This document shows, in pieces, positions 42,910 to 51,753 of a DNA stretch of 64,000 nt. Source of the DNA: Luethyella okanaganae (GTDB lineage Bacteria; Actinomycetota; Actinomycetes; Actinomycetales; Microbacteriaceae); the NCBI RefSeq assembly GCF_042660285.1, contig NZ_JBHSTP010000001.1, positions 1,116,001-1,180,000 on the forward strand, read 5' to 3'. Made by a program: the position numbers and the translations under genes. Under the pieces are notes generated by a model that saw only the letters and a list, made by a program, of their open reading frames with translations, was not told the origin of the DNA and did no database searches. The stretch's first letter is position 1; every line of letters begins with the position of its first letter.

Positions 42910-42938
42910 TTGACAGTGCTGACAACGTTTGCAATTAT
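42910..42938 (+). promoter_or_regulatory. lacI operon promoter with nested LacI operator
   Basis: TTGACA (42910-42915) and AATTAT (42933-42938) with a 17-base spacer form the likely promoter of the LacI-ABC transporter operon. The spacer holds TGACAACGTTTGCA (42920-42933), a near-palindromic LacI/GalR-family operator. Its placement between -35 and -10 predicts autorepression relieved by a sugar inducer. Confidence 0.72.
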
Positions 42939-42970
42939 CAAGCGAGTCGGTCTGCTACAAGGAGGTCAGG

Positions 42971-43987
42971 ATGACTGTCACCATTCGAGAGGTCGCCGCC
43001 GAGGCCGGAACCTCGCTGTCGACCGTCTCCCGGGTTTTCTCCAATCCGGATGCTGTGAATGCGACGACTCGGGGAAGGGTTCTAAAGACGGCGTCCCGCC
43101 TCGGCTACCAGCCGAATGCGGCGGCTCGCTCGCTCCGCGGCGGCAGGACCGGTTCGCTCGGGCTCATCATCCCCGACATCGCCAACCCCTTCTTCCCGCC
43201 GGTCATGAAGGCCATCCAGGGCAAGGCCAGGCGGCTCGGCTACACGGTGCTCGTCGCCGACAGCAACGAGCGGCCCAATGAAGAGTTCGAGGCGATCGAG
43301 GCACTACGGCCGAGAGTGGACGGCCTCATCCTGTGGGCGTCGACGCTGCAGGAGGAGAAGATCATCGAACTCGCCGCTCGGATCCCGATCATCCTGGTCA
43401 ATCGTGAGGTCGCCGGCATCCCGCAGGTGCAGATCTCCTTGTCTGCGGGGGTTCGTCAGGCGGTCGAGCACCTCAAGGCGTACGGGCACGAGAGCTGTGC
43501 CTTCATCACCTGTTCGCAGCCGGGTTCGAACCGTGAAGTGTCGATCCGTCGGGAACTGGAGGAGGCCGGCATCAGAGTGGTCGAGTTCGGACCCTACGAG
43601 GCCCGCTTCGAAACCGGCCTCCATGCGGCGCCGTTGGTGCTCGCGGACGGCGCGACGGCGGTGATCGCACACAACGACCTGGTCGCCCTCGGGCTGCTGC
43701 AGCAGTTTGCGGCGCTCGGCATCCGGGTGCCGGAGGACGTGAGCGTGATCGGGATAGACGACACCATCCTCGCCGCGACATCCTCGCCAGGCCTCGCGAC
43801 CGTGCGCATCGACCCGAACGACATCGCCGAAGCGGCGAGCGATCTCCTGCTGGGGATCATCGGCAGGACAGCGCAGGTGTCCCCTGCGGAAGTCATCACG
43901 GTCGGCACGCGGCTCGTGCCGCGGGCTTCGAGCGGACCGGTTCGCGTCAACGAACCGGCGAAGCAACTCATTTCGAAGGAGAAATAA
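42971..43987 (+). CDS. LacI family transcriptional regulator
   Basis: A 338-residue sugar-responsive repressor. The HTH at the N-terminus is textbook (TIREVAAEAGTSLSTVSRVF), followed by the hinge helix PNAAARSLRGG and a periplasmic-binding-protein-like effector domain (LGLIIPDIANPFFPPVMKAI, VSVIGIDDT). AAGGAGGTCAGG precedes the ATG at 42971. It heads the transporter operon and lies divergent from the dehydratase set; matching operators sit in front of both. The inducer is probably a breakdown product of the imported glycan. Confidence 0.94.
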   Translation: MTVTIREVAAEAGTSLSTVSRVFSNPDAVNATTRGRVLKTASRLGYQPNAAARSLRGGRTGSLGLIIPDIANPFFPPVMKAIQGKARRLGYTVLVADSNERPNEEFEAIEALRPRVDGLILWASTLQEEKIIELAARIPIILVNREVAGIPQVQISLSAGVRQAVEHLKAYGHESCAFITCSQPGSNREVSIRRELEEAGIRVVEFGPYEARFETGLHAAPLVLADGATAVIAHNDLVALGLLQQFAALGIRVPEDVSVIGIDDTILAATSSPGLATVRIDPNDIAEAASDLLLGIIGRTAQVSPAEVITVGTRLVPRASSGPVRVNEPAKQLISKEK

Positions 43988-45358
43988 GTGAAACGCACAA
44001 CAATCGCGGCGATCGCCGGGGTCGCCCTCACCGGCCTGCTCGCCGGATGCAGCGGCAGTGGTGGCGCGGCGGAGACCGCTGGCACGGTCACGATCCGGGT
44101 CCAGGGAATGCCTGCGGCGACGGATGCGGCGGGGCTCACGCAGTTCAAGCAGATGGTGGCGAACTTCGAGAAGGTCAATCCCGGCATCACGGTGGAGGGC
44201 TCGACGAACGTCTGGGACCCGCTGACCTTCTCGGCGAAGCTCGCCGGCGGGAACATCGAGGACGTCATCCAGGTGCCCCTCACCGAGCCCCAAGGCTTGA
44301 TCTCGCGCAAGCAGGTCACGCAGATCACCGGACAGCTGGCCGGGTGGAAGCACTACGACGAGCTGAACCCCCAGGCGCTCGCTCCGCTCAGCGACGCCCG
44401 CGGCGGGGTCTACGGAATTCCCCAGACGCTCTACGCGCAAGGACTCGTCTACAACCGCGCCCTCTTCGAAGCGGCGGGGCTCGACCCGGACAACCCCCCG
44501 GCGACCTGGGACGAGGTGCGCGCGGCGGCGAAGCAGATCGCCGACAAGACCGGAAAGACCGGCTTCCTCTTCGAGTCGACGGAGAACCAGGGCGGCTGGC
44601 AGCTGTCGATGCTGAACTACGCGTTCGGCGGAGAGATGGAGAAGGAGCACGGCGACGGCTATGCGCCGGCGTTCAACGCCGATCCCACTAAGAAGGCTCT
44701 TGAGCTGTTGCAGAAGATGCGTTGGGTGGACCGTTCGATGGGCGGCAGCCAGCTCAACACACAGAACGACGTCATCAAGCAGTTCGCGGCGGGAGGGGTC
44801 GGGATGTATCTGGGCACCCCCGGCACCTACAAGCTCGCGAAGGTGAACTTCGGCATGCAGAACCCTGGGGACTTCGGTGTCACCTCGATGCCGCAGTCCG
44901 GTGGCGAAGCGACCCTCACGGGCGGGCAGGTCTTCATGGTCCCGGCCTCCGTCACGGGGGCGAAGCTCGACGCCGCGGTCAAGTGGCTCGTCCACGCCTA
45001 TGCCGAACCCACCTACGACCCGGAGGTCGCCGCCGCACAGGCCGAGATGCTGTCGAAGGATCCGGCCTCCGCGGTCGGCGTTCCGTCTCTCCCGTTTTTC
45101 GATCAGGCGCATCAAGAGCTCATCGACGAGGCGATCAAGGACTTCGTCAACGTGGATCTAGAGCACTTCGCATCGTACAAGAAGGGCACAGCGAAGCTGG
45201 AGCTGAAGGCGGAGCCCGTCGCCGCCGCGCAAGCCGTGTACGGCATCCTCGACACGGTCGTCCAAGCCGTCCTCACGGATGAGCACGCCGACATCGCCGC
45301 GCTGCTCGACAAGGCCGAACAGGATGCCGCGGCGAAGATCAAGGCCGCAGGCAAGTGA
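43988..45358 (+). CDS. ABC transporter sugar-binding lipoprotein
   Basis: Family 1 extracellular solute-binding protein that delivers an oligosaccharide to the permease. The 456-residue protein has a lipobox LLAG-Cys21 after a short basic and hydrophobic segment, so it is lipid-anchored. Typical SBP_bac_1 features follow: VANFEKVNPGITVEGS, YGIPQTLYAQGLVYNRALFE and FAAGGVGMYLGTPGTY. It starts with GTG directly after the lacI stop and its own stop overlaps the first permease gene (GTGA). Confidence 0.93.
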   Translation: MKRTTIAAIAGVALTGLLAGCSGSGGAAETAGTVTIRVQGMPAATDAAGLTQFKQMVANFEKVNPGITVEGSTNVWDPLTFSAKLAGGNIEDVIQVPLTEPQGLISRKQVTQITGQLAGWKHYDELNPQALAPLSDARGGVYGIPQTLYAQGLVYNRALFEAAGLDPDNPPATWDEVRAAAKQIADKTGKTGFLFESTENQGGWQLSMLNYAFGGEMEKEHGDGYAPAFNADPTKKALELLQKMRWVDRSMGGSQLNTQNDVIKQFAAGGVGMYLGTPGTYKLAKVNFGMQNPGDFGVTSMPQSGGEATLTGGQVFMVPASVTGAKLDAAVKWLVHAYAEPTYDPEVAAAQAEMLSKDPASAVGVPSLPFFDQAHQELIDEAIKDFVNVDLEHFASYKKGTAKLELKAEPVAAAQAVYGILDTVVQAVLTDEHADIAALLDKAEQDAAAKIKAAGK

Positions 45359-46239
45359 CGCAGCTGCTCGGGAGCCGCTGGCTGCGGAGCTCTGGAGCGG
45401 GGCTGCTCTTCCTGCTCCCCGCGATCGTGATCTTCGGCCTCTTCGCCTGGTATCCCATCGTGCGCGGGCTCGTCATCAGCTTCCAGCAGACCAACCTCAT
45501 CGACGATCCGCGCTGGGTGGGACTGGACAACTTCGCCACCTTGTTCACGGACCCTCTGCTCGCCACCTCCGTCGGCAACACATTCCTCTTCGTGGGGCTT
45601 GCCGCGCTCATCGGATTCCCCGCTCCCCTCATCCTCGCGTCGATCATGTCCACCGTCCGCCTGAGGGGAGGCATCTATCGGGTGCTCGCCTATCTGCCGG
45701 TTGTGATTCCCCCGGTGGTCTCGGTGCTGCTCTGGAAGTGGTTCTACGAACCCGACTCCGGGCTCTTCAACGCCATGCTCGGGTTGGTCGGACTCGGTCC
45801 CCTCCCGTGGCTGCAGTCCACCGACACGGCCATGCTCAGCCTGGTGATCGAGTCCACCTGGGCGGGCATGGGTGGCGCGGTGCTCATCTACCTGGCCTCC
45901 ATGTCTGGTGTCCCCACTGAACTGTACGAAGCGGCCGAACTCGACGGGGCCGGGATCTTCACCCGCATCTGGCACGTCATGCTGCCGCAGCTGCGGCCGG
46001 TGATCGGCCTGCTGCTGCTCATGCAGCTGATCAGCACCATGCAGGTCTTCACCGAGCCATACGTCTTCACCGGCGGCGGGCCCCAGGACGCCACCGTGAC
46101 GGTGCTGCTCCTGGTCTTCCGCTACGCCTTCGTCTTCGGGAACTACGGACAGGCCGCGGCGCTCTCGCTGCTGCTCGCTGTCGTTCTGGGAATTCTCTCT
46201 GCTGTCTACCTGCGAGCCACCCGAAGCTGGGGGAAGTAA
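45355..46239 (+). CDS. ABC sugar transporter permease (MalF type)
   Basis: Inner-membrane permease with six membrane segments in 294 residues, beginning GLLFLLPAIVIFGLFAWYPI. The EAA loop for ATPase contact is visible as YEAAELDGAGIFTRIWHVML. MalF/UgpA-type sequences such as WVGLDNFATLFTDP are present. GTG start in a GTGA overlap with the binding-protein gene. No ABC ATPase gene is present in this locus. Confidence 0.93.
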   Translation: MTQLLGSRWLRSSGAGLLFLLPAIVIFGLFAWYPIVRGLVISFQQTNLIDDPRWVGLDNFATLFTDPLLATSVGNTFLFVGLAALIGFPAPLILASIMSTVRLRGGIYRVLAYLPVVIPPVVSVLLWKWFYEPDSGLFNAMLGLVGLGPLPWLQSTDTAMLSLVIESTWAGMGGAVLIYLASMSGVPTELYEAAELDGAGIFTRIWHVMLPQLRPVIGLLLLMQLISTMQVFTEPYVFTGGGPQDATVTVLLLVFRYAFVFGNYGQAAALSLLLAVVLGILSAVYLRATRSWGK

Positions 46240-47109
46240 GTGTCGAGTTTCGTCTCCGAAACCGAGTACCGCCAGGTGCGGACCCGGATCCCGCTCAGGA
46301 CCATCCAGCTGGTCACCCTGGCGCTCCTGGTGGTGTTCGGGCTCGGCCCGCTGTACTGGATGCTGAAGGGCGCCCTGAGCTCGCCCGCCGAACTCGCGGC
46401 GAATCCGCTCGCGCTCTGGCCCGCCGAGCCGCGTTGGGACAACTTCGCGACCGTGTTCGCGCAACTCGACGTCGGCCGCTACCTGCTCAACACGCTGGTG
46501 ATGGTCGCGGGTTCGTGGGCCGTGCAGCTCTTCGTCGCTGTGACCGCCGGCTACGCCCTCTCGGTGCTGCGCCCGAGATTCGGCGGGGCCGTCTATGCAG
46601 CGATCCTCGCGACCATGTTCGTGCCGTACACGGTGTCGATGGTGAGCCTGTTCCTGACCGTGGTCGATGTGCCGTTCCTGCACCTCAACCTTGCGAACAC
46701 CTATTGGGCCGTGTGGCTGCCCGCCGGCGCGAACGCGTTCAACGTCCTGCTCGCCAAGAGCTTCTTCGGCGGGCTGCCCAGGGAGCTCTTCGAGGCGGCG
46801 AAGGTCGACGGCGCCGGGACGTGGACCATCCTGAGCAGGATCGCGCTCCCGATGAGCCGTCCGATCCTCGCCGTGATCAGCGTTCTCGCGGTGACCCACA
46901 GCTGGAAGGACTTCATCTGGCCGCTGATCGTCATCACCGACCCTAGCCTGCAGCCGATCAGCGTCGCGCTGGTCAACCTCGCCCCGCAGGCCCCGCAGGA
47001 CCTGCTGATCGCGACGATGGTCATGGCGATCATCCCGCCCATCGCGGTGTTTCTCGCTTTCCAAAAGCAGATCGTCGCAGGCCTCGGCTTCACCGGGCTC
47101 AAAGGCTAG
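46240..47109 (+). CDS. ABC sugar transporter permease (MalG type)
   Basis: Second permease subunit, 289 residues with six membrane segments (LVTLALLVVFGLGPLYWMLK and following). The EAA loop is FEAAKVDGAGTWTILSRIAL. It starts with GTG immediately after the first permease stop. Together with the binding protein it forms a CUT1 oligosaccharide importer that must borrow an ATPase from elsewhere, as actinobacterial importers commonly do through MsiK. Confidence 0.93.
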   Translation: MSSFVSETEYRQVRTRIPLRTIQLVTLALLVVFGLGPLYWMLKGALSSPAELAANPLALWPAEPRWDNFATVFAQLDVGRYLLNTLVMVAGSWAVQLFVAVTAGYALSVLRPRFGGAVYAAILATMFVPYTVSMVSLFLTVVDVPFLHLNLANTYWAVWLPAGANAFNVLLAKSFFGGLPRELFEAAKVDGAGTWTILSRIALPMSRPILAVISVLAVTHSWKDFIWPLIVITDPSLQPISVALVNLAPQAPQDLLIATMVMAIIPPIAVFLAFQKQIVAGLGFTGLKG

Positions 47110-47165
47110 CTCCACTGCACTGACCCGTTCCACCACCGCACATCGCACTCGTCGAGGAGAAGAAC

Positions 47166-49502
47166 ATGGCACAGTCGCCGTCCGAACCGCTTCACCCATC
47201 GCGCCGAGCGATCCTGACCGGCGCGACCGCCGGTCTCGCCGGGTTGCTCGTCCCGGTCGTCGTCGACCGCTCGCAGGCCGTCGCCGCGCCCGTCATCCAT
47301 CTCGCCTCCGACGGCATCCAGCTCGACGTGGACGCCGCAGGCGTCCTCACCTTCAAGGACGGGAACGGTGTCGACCGGATCACCGTTCAGCACTTCATGA
47401 TCAAGGATGAGGTGCTCGGCCAGCAGCGCACGTACGGTGGCACTCCGGTGCTCGTGACCGCGCAGGGAGGAGGACAGGCCGCGCAGATCACCTATGCCAT
47501 GGCCGGCTCCGCCTCGGCGATCAGTGTCGTCGGGACGATCGAGCTGACGCCCGGACGGGCCAGGTTGCGCTGGGCGGTCGGCGGGAGCACCACGCTGATC
47601 CCGACCGGTTTCATGTTCTCGCGGGCGATGGTCGGGGCGAGTGCCGCCGAGCAGTACACCCCGCTCACGCTGTGGAACCGCGACGGCGGGGGTGGCATCC
47701 CGTTCGAGACCAACGATGGCGGGGTATACCAAGAGACCTTCGACACGACCCGTGCCTATTTCAGTCTGGCCAGCACGAACCCCCGCTACACCAACGCGAG
47801 CTGGGTGCACGCGCCGGCCACGACCAACGGCGGCGTCTCGACCACGGACGTCTCGCTCGTGCTTGGCGAGATCCGGCCGGCGGCGGCGAAGACGGTGGCG
47901 GCGCGACGTGCGCTCGGGATCGACACCTGGACGGAGCAGCCATTCAACATCTGGGAGGACGCTACGACGCCGATGGTGGTGCGGACCCAGCTCAGCAACG
48001 GCGCCGCCGCCGCTGTGACGGCCGCCGTGACCTTCTGGGCGAAGGACTTCGGCGGGGCTTTGGTCGCCGACGAGACCGTCCAGCTGACCATTCCGGCGGG
48101 CGGGGTCGTCGATCATGCGTTCACCGTGGCCCAGCCGCGCGAGGGAATCACCTTCGTCGAGGTGAAGGCCGTGCACGGTGCCGACGAAGCCCTCGCCAGA
48201 ACCACGCTCGCCATCCTGACGCCGTACTCGTATCAGGCGGGCGAGGCGAGCATCTTCGGCATCTCGAACTACGCTTGGCTGCACGAGCCGTCGGTCGCTG
48301 CCGTCGTCGGGCTCCTGCAGAAGATCGGGGTGCGAAGGGTGCGCATCGCGTACGCGCCGGGAAACCCGATGGGCTACACGGCAGGCCTGTCGCCACAGAT
48401 CCTCGACGGTGCTGGAATCGATCACAACACTCAGCTCGGCAACATCCCGATCGATGGAACGCCGGCGGAAGGCGAAGCCTGGGCGTTCACCAACACGTCC
48501 AGCGCCATCGCATCGGGGGCCAAGTACTTCGAGGTCGGCAATGAGCTCAACAACCCTTGGATGCAGGGGCTGAAGGCCCAGCAATACGTCGACCAGGCAC
48601 TCGCCCACGTCCGGGCGCAACTCACCAACGCCGGTTCGTCGATGAAGATCCTGAACGCTGGAACAGGGGGGATGGACTTCGTCTGGATCGAGAACCTCAA
48701 GAACGCGGGAGGCTGGGACCTCATCGACGGTCTCGCGATCCACCCCGGCCGTGGCAACTTCACTCCCGATTACGCCCCGGATCCTGCGGAGTGGGATCCG
48801 GGCGCCAATGGGAAATACTGGAACTTTCTCGGCTCGCTCAAGAAGGCCAATGAGATCATCGCGAGCTACGGCGGGAACAAGGAGCTCTGGCTCACGGAGG
48901 CGTATGCGTGCACCCGGCCGAACGCCTGGTGGAACGACACCCTGCGGCACGCGGCTGAGAACGTGATCCTGTCGATCGCGCTGGCGCTTTCGCAGAACGT
49001 CCGCGGGGTCAACTGGTACCAGTTGCACGACAGCGTGCTGTTCCACCCCCAGGAGGCCGATCCGGCGAACCCGGAATACCACTACGGGCTGATGAACCGG
49101 GACGCCTCGGCGAAGCCGTCCCTCCTCGCCTTCGCCACCGCGGCGCGGGCCTTTGACCAGGCCACGTTCGTGCGCGAGTTCGCCTTCGCCGACCCCGAGA
49201 TCCACGGACTGCAGTTCGTCAACCCGGACGGGCTGTACCTGGCCGTCCTGTGGAGCCGGAAGGACGGGTACATCCTGAACGCCGACCACGGCAACACGTC
49301 GTACTACGCAACACCGGAGGCCTGGGTCGACCCGTGGCCGACGAAGACCACCATGACGCTCCCCGCCGTCGGATCGAGCGTTCGGCAGGTCGACGTGATC
49401 GGGAACGAGACCGTCATGCCGGCGGTATCCGGCTCGGTGCAGCTCACACTCGATGGCGCGCCCCGGCTGTTCTGGGGACTCGCGGCGGACTGCGACGCCT
49501 GA
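47166..49502 (+). CDS. Tat-secreted clan GH-A glycoside hydrolase, family unassigned
   Basis: A 778-residue exported protein. A twin-arginine signal (SRRAILTG at 12-19, then a hydrophobic stretch, cleavage near AVAAP) indicates folded export. Residues 45-370 look like beta-sandwich domains. From about 390 a TIM barrel follows (GISNYAWLHEPSVAAVVGLL), with a clan-A acid/base candidate Glu460 in EVGNELNN, a GLAIHPGRGN strand, and nucleophile candidate Glu578 in LWLTEAYAC. A beta domain closes the protein. It resembles GH39-like enzymes but I cannot place it in a family. It lies inside the sugar import operon after the permeases. Confidence 0.78.
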   Translation: MAQSPSEPLHPSRRAILTGATAGLAGLLVPVVVDRSQAVAAPVIHLASDGIQLDVDAAGVLTFKDGNGVDRITVQHFMIKDEVLGQQRTYGGTPVLVTAQGGGQAAQITYAMAGSASAISVVGTIELTPGRARLRWAVGGSTTLIPTGFMFSRAMVGASAAEQYTPLTLWNRDGGGGIPFETNDGGVYQETFDTTRAYFSLASTNPRYTNASWVHAPATTNGGVSTTDVSLVLGEIRPAAAKTVAARRALGIDTWTEQPFNIWEDATTPMVVRTQLSNGAAAAVTAAVTFWAKDFGGALVADETVQLTIPAGGVVDHAFTVAQPREGITFVEVKAVHGADEALARTTLAILTPYSYQAGEASIFGISNYAWLHEPSVAAVVGLLQKIGVRRVRIAYAPGNPMGYTAGLSPQILDGAGIDHNTQLGNIPIDGTPAEGEAWAFTNTSSAIASGAKYFEVGNELNNPWMQGLKAQQYVDQALAHVRAQLTNAGSSMKILNAGTGGMDFVWIENLKNAGGWDLIDGLAIHPGRGNFTPDYAPDPAEWDPGANGKYWNFLGSLKKANEIIASYGGNKELWLTEAYACTRPNAWWNDTLRHAAENVILSIALALSQNVRGVNWYQLHDSVLFHPQEADPANPEYHYGLMNRDASAKPSLLAFATAARAFDQATFVREFAFADPEIHGLQFVNPDGLYLAVLWSRKDGYILNADHGNTSYYATPEAWVDPWPTKTTMTLPAVGSSVRQVDVIGNETVMPAVSGSVQLTLDGAPRLFWGLAADCDA

Positions 49503-49533
49503 CGAAAGGATCAACGGAAATGGACAGGGAAAC

Positions 49534-51753
49534 GTGAACGAAGAGCAGTTCGTCTCTGACGTGACCGTGATCGGCGGCGGACTCGCCGGGGTCTCGGCCG
49601 CGATCGCCGCCGCACGCAACGGGCGGAGCGTCGCCCTCGTGACCAACCGGCCGGTGCTCGGCGGCAACTCGTCGTCCGAGGTGCGGGTGTGGGTCGTCGG
49701 CGCGACCGCGCACGGCTACAATCACAACGCCCGCGAGGGCGGCATCATGGGCGAGCTCTTCGTCGAGAACCAGTACCGCAATCCGGACGGCAACCCATAC
49801 CTTTGGGACGCGCTCATCTACGAGAAGGTGAGGGCGGAGGAGAACCTCACTCTCTTCCTGAACACCGACGTCCGCATCGTCGACGCGTCCGGTCCGGATG
49901 ACGACCGGACGATCACCTCGGTCACCGGCTGGATGATGGGCTCGGAACGGCTCATCGAGTTCAGCGGCCCGATCTTCGTGGACGCCACCGGCGACGGGCT
50001 CGTCGGGTTCCTGGCCGGCGCAGATCATCGCATCGGCCGGGAGGCCCGCTCTGAGTACGGCGAACCGTGGGCCCCGGAAGTCGCGGACGACGTGACGCTC
50101 GGCAGCACCCTGCTGTTCTACACCACGGACGCGGGGCACCCGGTGAAGTTCGTACCACCCGCCTTCGCGAAGGATCTCAGCACGACATCGATCCCGCACA
50201 ACCGGATCATCTCGGCGGGGGACAACGGGTGCGCATACTGGTGGATCGAGTTCGGCGGTGAGCTGGACACCGTGCGGGACAACGAGGCGATCCGCGACGA
50301 GTTGTGGTCGGTGATCTACGGGATCTGGGATCACATCAAGAACTCGGGCCAGTTCGACGCCGATCGCATGACGCTCGAGTGGGTCGGTTCGCTACCGGGC
50401 AAGCGGGAGTACCGGCGGCTCCTCGGCGACTACGTGCTCACCCAGAACGACATCATCGAGCAGCGGTTTTTTTCGGACCAGGTGGCGTTCGGAGGCTGGT
50501 CGATCGATCTGCATCCTCCTGGCGGCATGTACGCTTCCGAAGAGGGGGCGAAGCAGCGCTACGCCGACGGCATCTATCCGATCCCTTACCGCTCGCTCTA
50601 CTCCCGCAACGTGCGGAACATGCTCATGGCCGGCCGCAACGTCTCCGCGTCGCACGTCGCGTTCGGCTCCACCCGGGTCATGGCGACCTGCGCGACCATC
50701 GGGCAGGCTGTCGGGACGGCGGCAGCGCTCGCGGTGGCCTCAGGCCTCCGACCGAGCGAGCTCGACGCGACCGAACTGCAGCAGAATCTGTTGCGGGACG
50801 ATGGCTCGATCTTCGGCATCGCCGAGGAGCCGGGCACCTCGATCGCGTCGAGGGCCTCTGTGACTGCGTCGAGCAGCCTCGCCCGGCTCGAGGTGCGCGG
50901 AACCGGGGAACGGTGGCCGCTGATCAAGGATGCGGCTATTGTCTTCCCCGTGGAGGACGTGCTGAGCGGCTTGGCGCTGCAGCTCAGCGCAGCTGCTCCC
51001 ACCGAACTGCGTTTCACGCTCTCCACGCCGAGCCACGATCAGAACTATGTGCCGGGCGAGGTGGTCGCCCAGGGGACCGTCACCGTTGGGGCGGGGCATG
51101 GGCAGTGGATCGCCATCGACCCGGACTGGCAGCCGGACGGTGCGACGAATGTGTTCCTCCAGCTCCACGCCGAACCGGAGATCAGCCTCGACCTCGGCGC
51201 GGAGCGGCCACCCGGCACCTTCTCCCTCACGCGGAAGGAACTCCTTCCCAAGCACGAGCGCCCGCAACCGCTGCGCGAGTGGTCGGATCGTCCGTTCCTG
51301 CGGCGAAGCTTCCGTTTTCGTGTCGACAGTGAGGCCCCGTTCCAGCCCGGAAAGGCCGTGAACGGTCTCCTGCGACCCTTCGCAGGACCGAACATGTGGG
51401 CCTCGGCCGACTTCGCAGAGGACGCGGAACCGTGGATCGCCCTGCGCTGGGCCGACGAGGAGCGTATCTCCGTCGTCGACCTGGTGTTCGACGACGACGT
51501 CAACGAGGACCTCATCAATCTCCATCACCACCGGACCCCGTTCGAGGTGATGCCATCCCTCGTCCGGGACTACCGACTCGAGGCGGAGGCCGCCGGGGTG
51601 TGGACGGTTGTGGCGGAGGGACGCGACAACCGGGTGCGCCGCGTTCGACACGTGTTTCGCGAGGCGTTCCGCGCCACGGCGCTCCGCCTGGTGATCGAGT
51701 CGAGCAACGGCGAACCGCGCGCCCACCTGCAGGCCTTCCGCGTGTACGCATGA
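49534..51753 (+). CDS. FAD-dependent oxidoreductase (FAD_oxidored family) with extra C-terminal domains
   Basis: A 739-residue cytoplasmic flavoprotein. The N-terminal half has the FAD fold TVIGGGLAGVSAAIAAARNG, GGNSSSEVRVWV, FVDATGDGLVGFLAGADHRI and a late AGRNVSASHVAFGSTRVMAT, as in FAD_oxidored/PF12831 proteins of glycan loci. Residues from about 440 onward form two beta-rich domains, the last discoidin-like (FAGPNMWASADF...WIALRW), unusual for an oxidoreductase. The GTG at 49534 follows ACAGGGAAAC. The substrate is unknown; a sugar hydroxyl or C-H oxidation is suggested by context only. Its stop overlaps the next start (ATGA). Confidence 0.82.
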   Translation: MNEEQFVSDVTVIGGGLAGVSAAIAAARNGRSVALVTNRPVLGGNSSSEVRVWVVGATAHGYNHNAREGGIMGELFVENQYRNPDGNPYLWDALIYEKVRAEENLTLFLNTDVRIVDASGPDDDRTITSVTGWMMGSERLIEFSGPIFVDATGDGLVGFLAGADHRIGREARSEYGEPWAPEVADDVTLGSTLLFYTTDAGHPVKFVPPAFAKDLSTTSIPHNRIISAGDNGCAYWWIEFGGELDTVRDNEAIRDELWSVIYGIWDHIKNSGQFDADRMTLEWVGSLPGKREYRRLLGDYVLTQNDIIEQRFFSDQVAFGGWSIDLHPPGGMYASEEGAKQRYADGIYPIPYRSLYSRNVRNMLMAGRNVSASHVAFGSTRVMATCATIGQAVGTAAALAVASGLRPSELDATELQQNLLRDDGSIFGIAEEPGTSIASRASVTASSSLARLEVRGTGERWPLIKDAAIVFPVEDVLSGLALQLSAAAPTELRFTLSTPSHDQNYVPGEVVAQGTVTVGAGHGQWIAIDPDWQPDGATNVFLQLHAEPEISLDLGAERPPGTFSLTRKELLPKHERPQPLREWSDRPFLRRSFRFRVDSEAPFQPGKAVNGLLRPFAGPNMWASADFAEDAEPWIALRWADEERISVVDLVFDDDVNEDLINLHHHRTPFEVMPSLVRDYRLEAEAAGVWTVVAEGRDNRVRRVRHVFREAFRATALRLVIESSNGEPRAHLQAFRVYA

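Noticed and set aside
45112..49667. Long minus-strand frames (695 and 853 codons) over the permease and hydrolase genes
   Set aside because: Composition is His/Gln/Asp/Arg-rich in the manner of antisense frames in GC-rich DNA. The plus-strand genes have clear motifs and overlaps.
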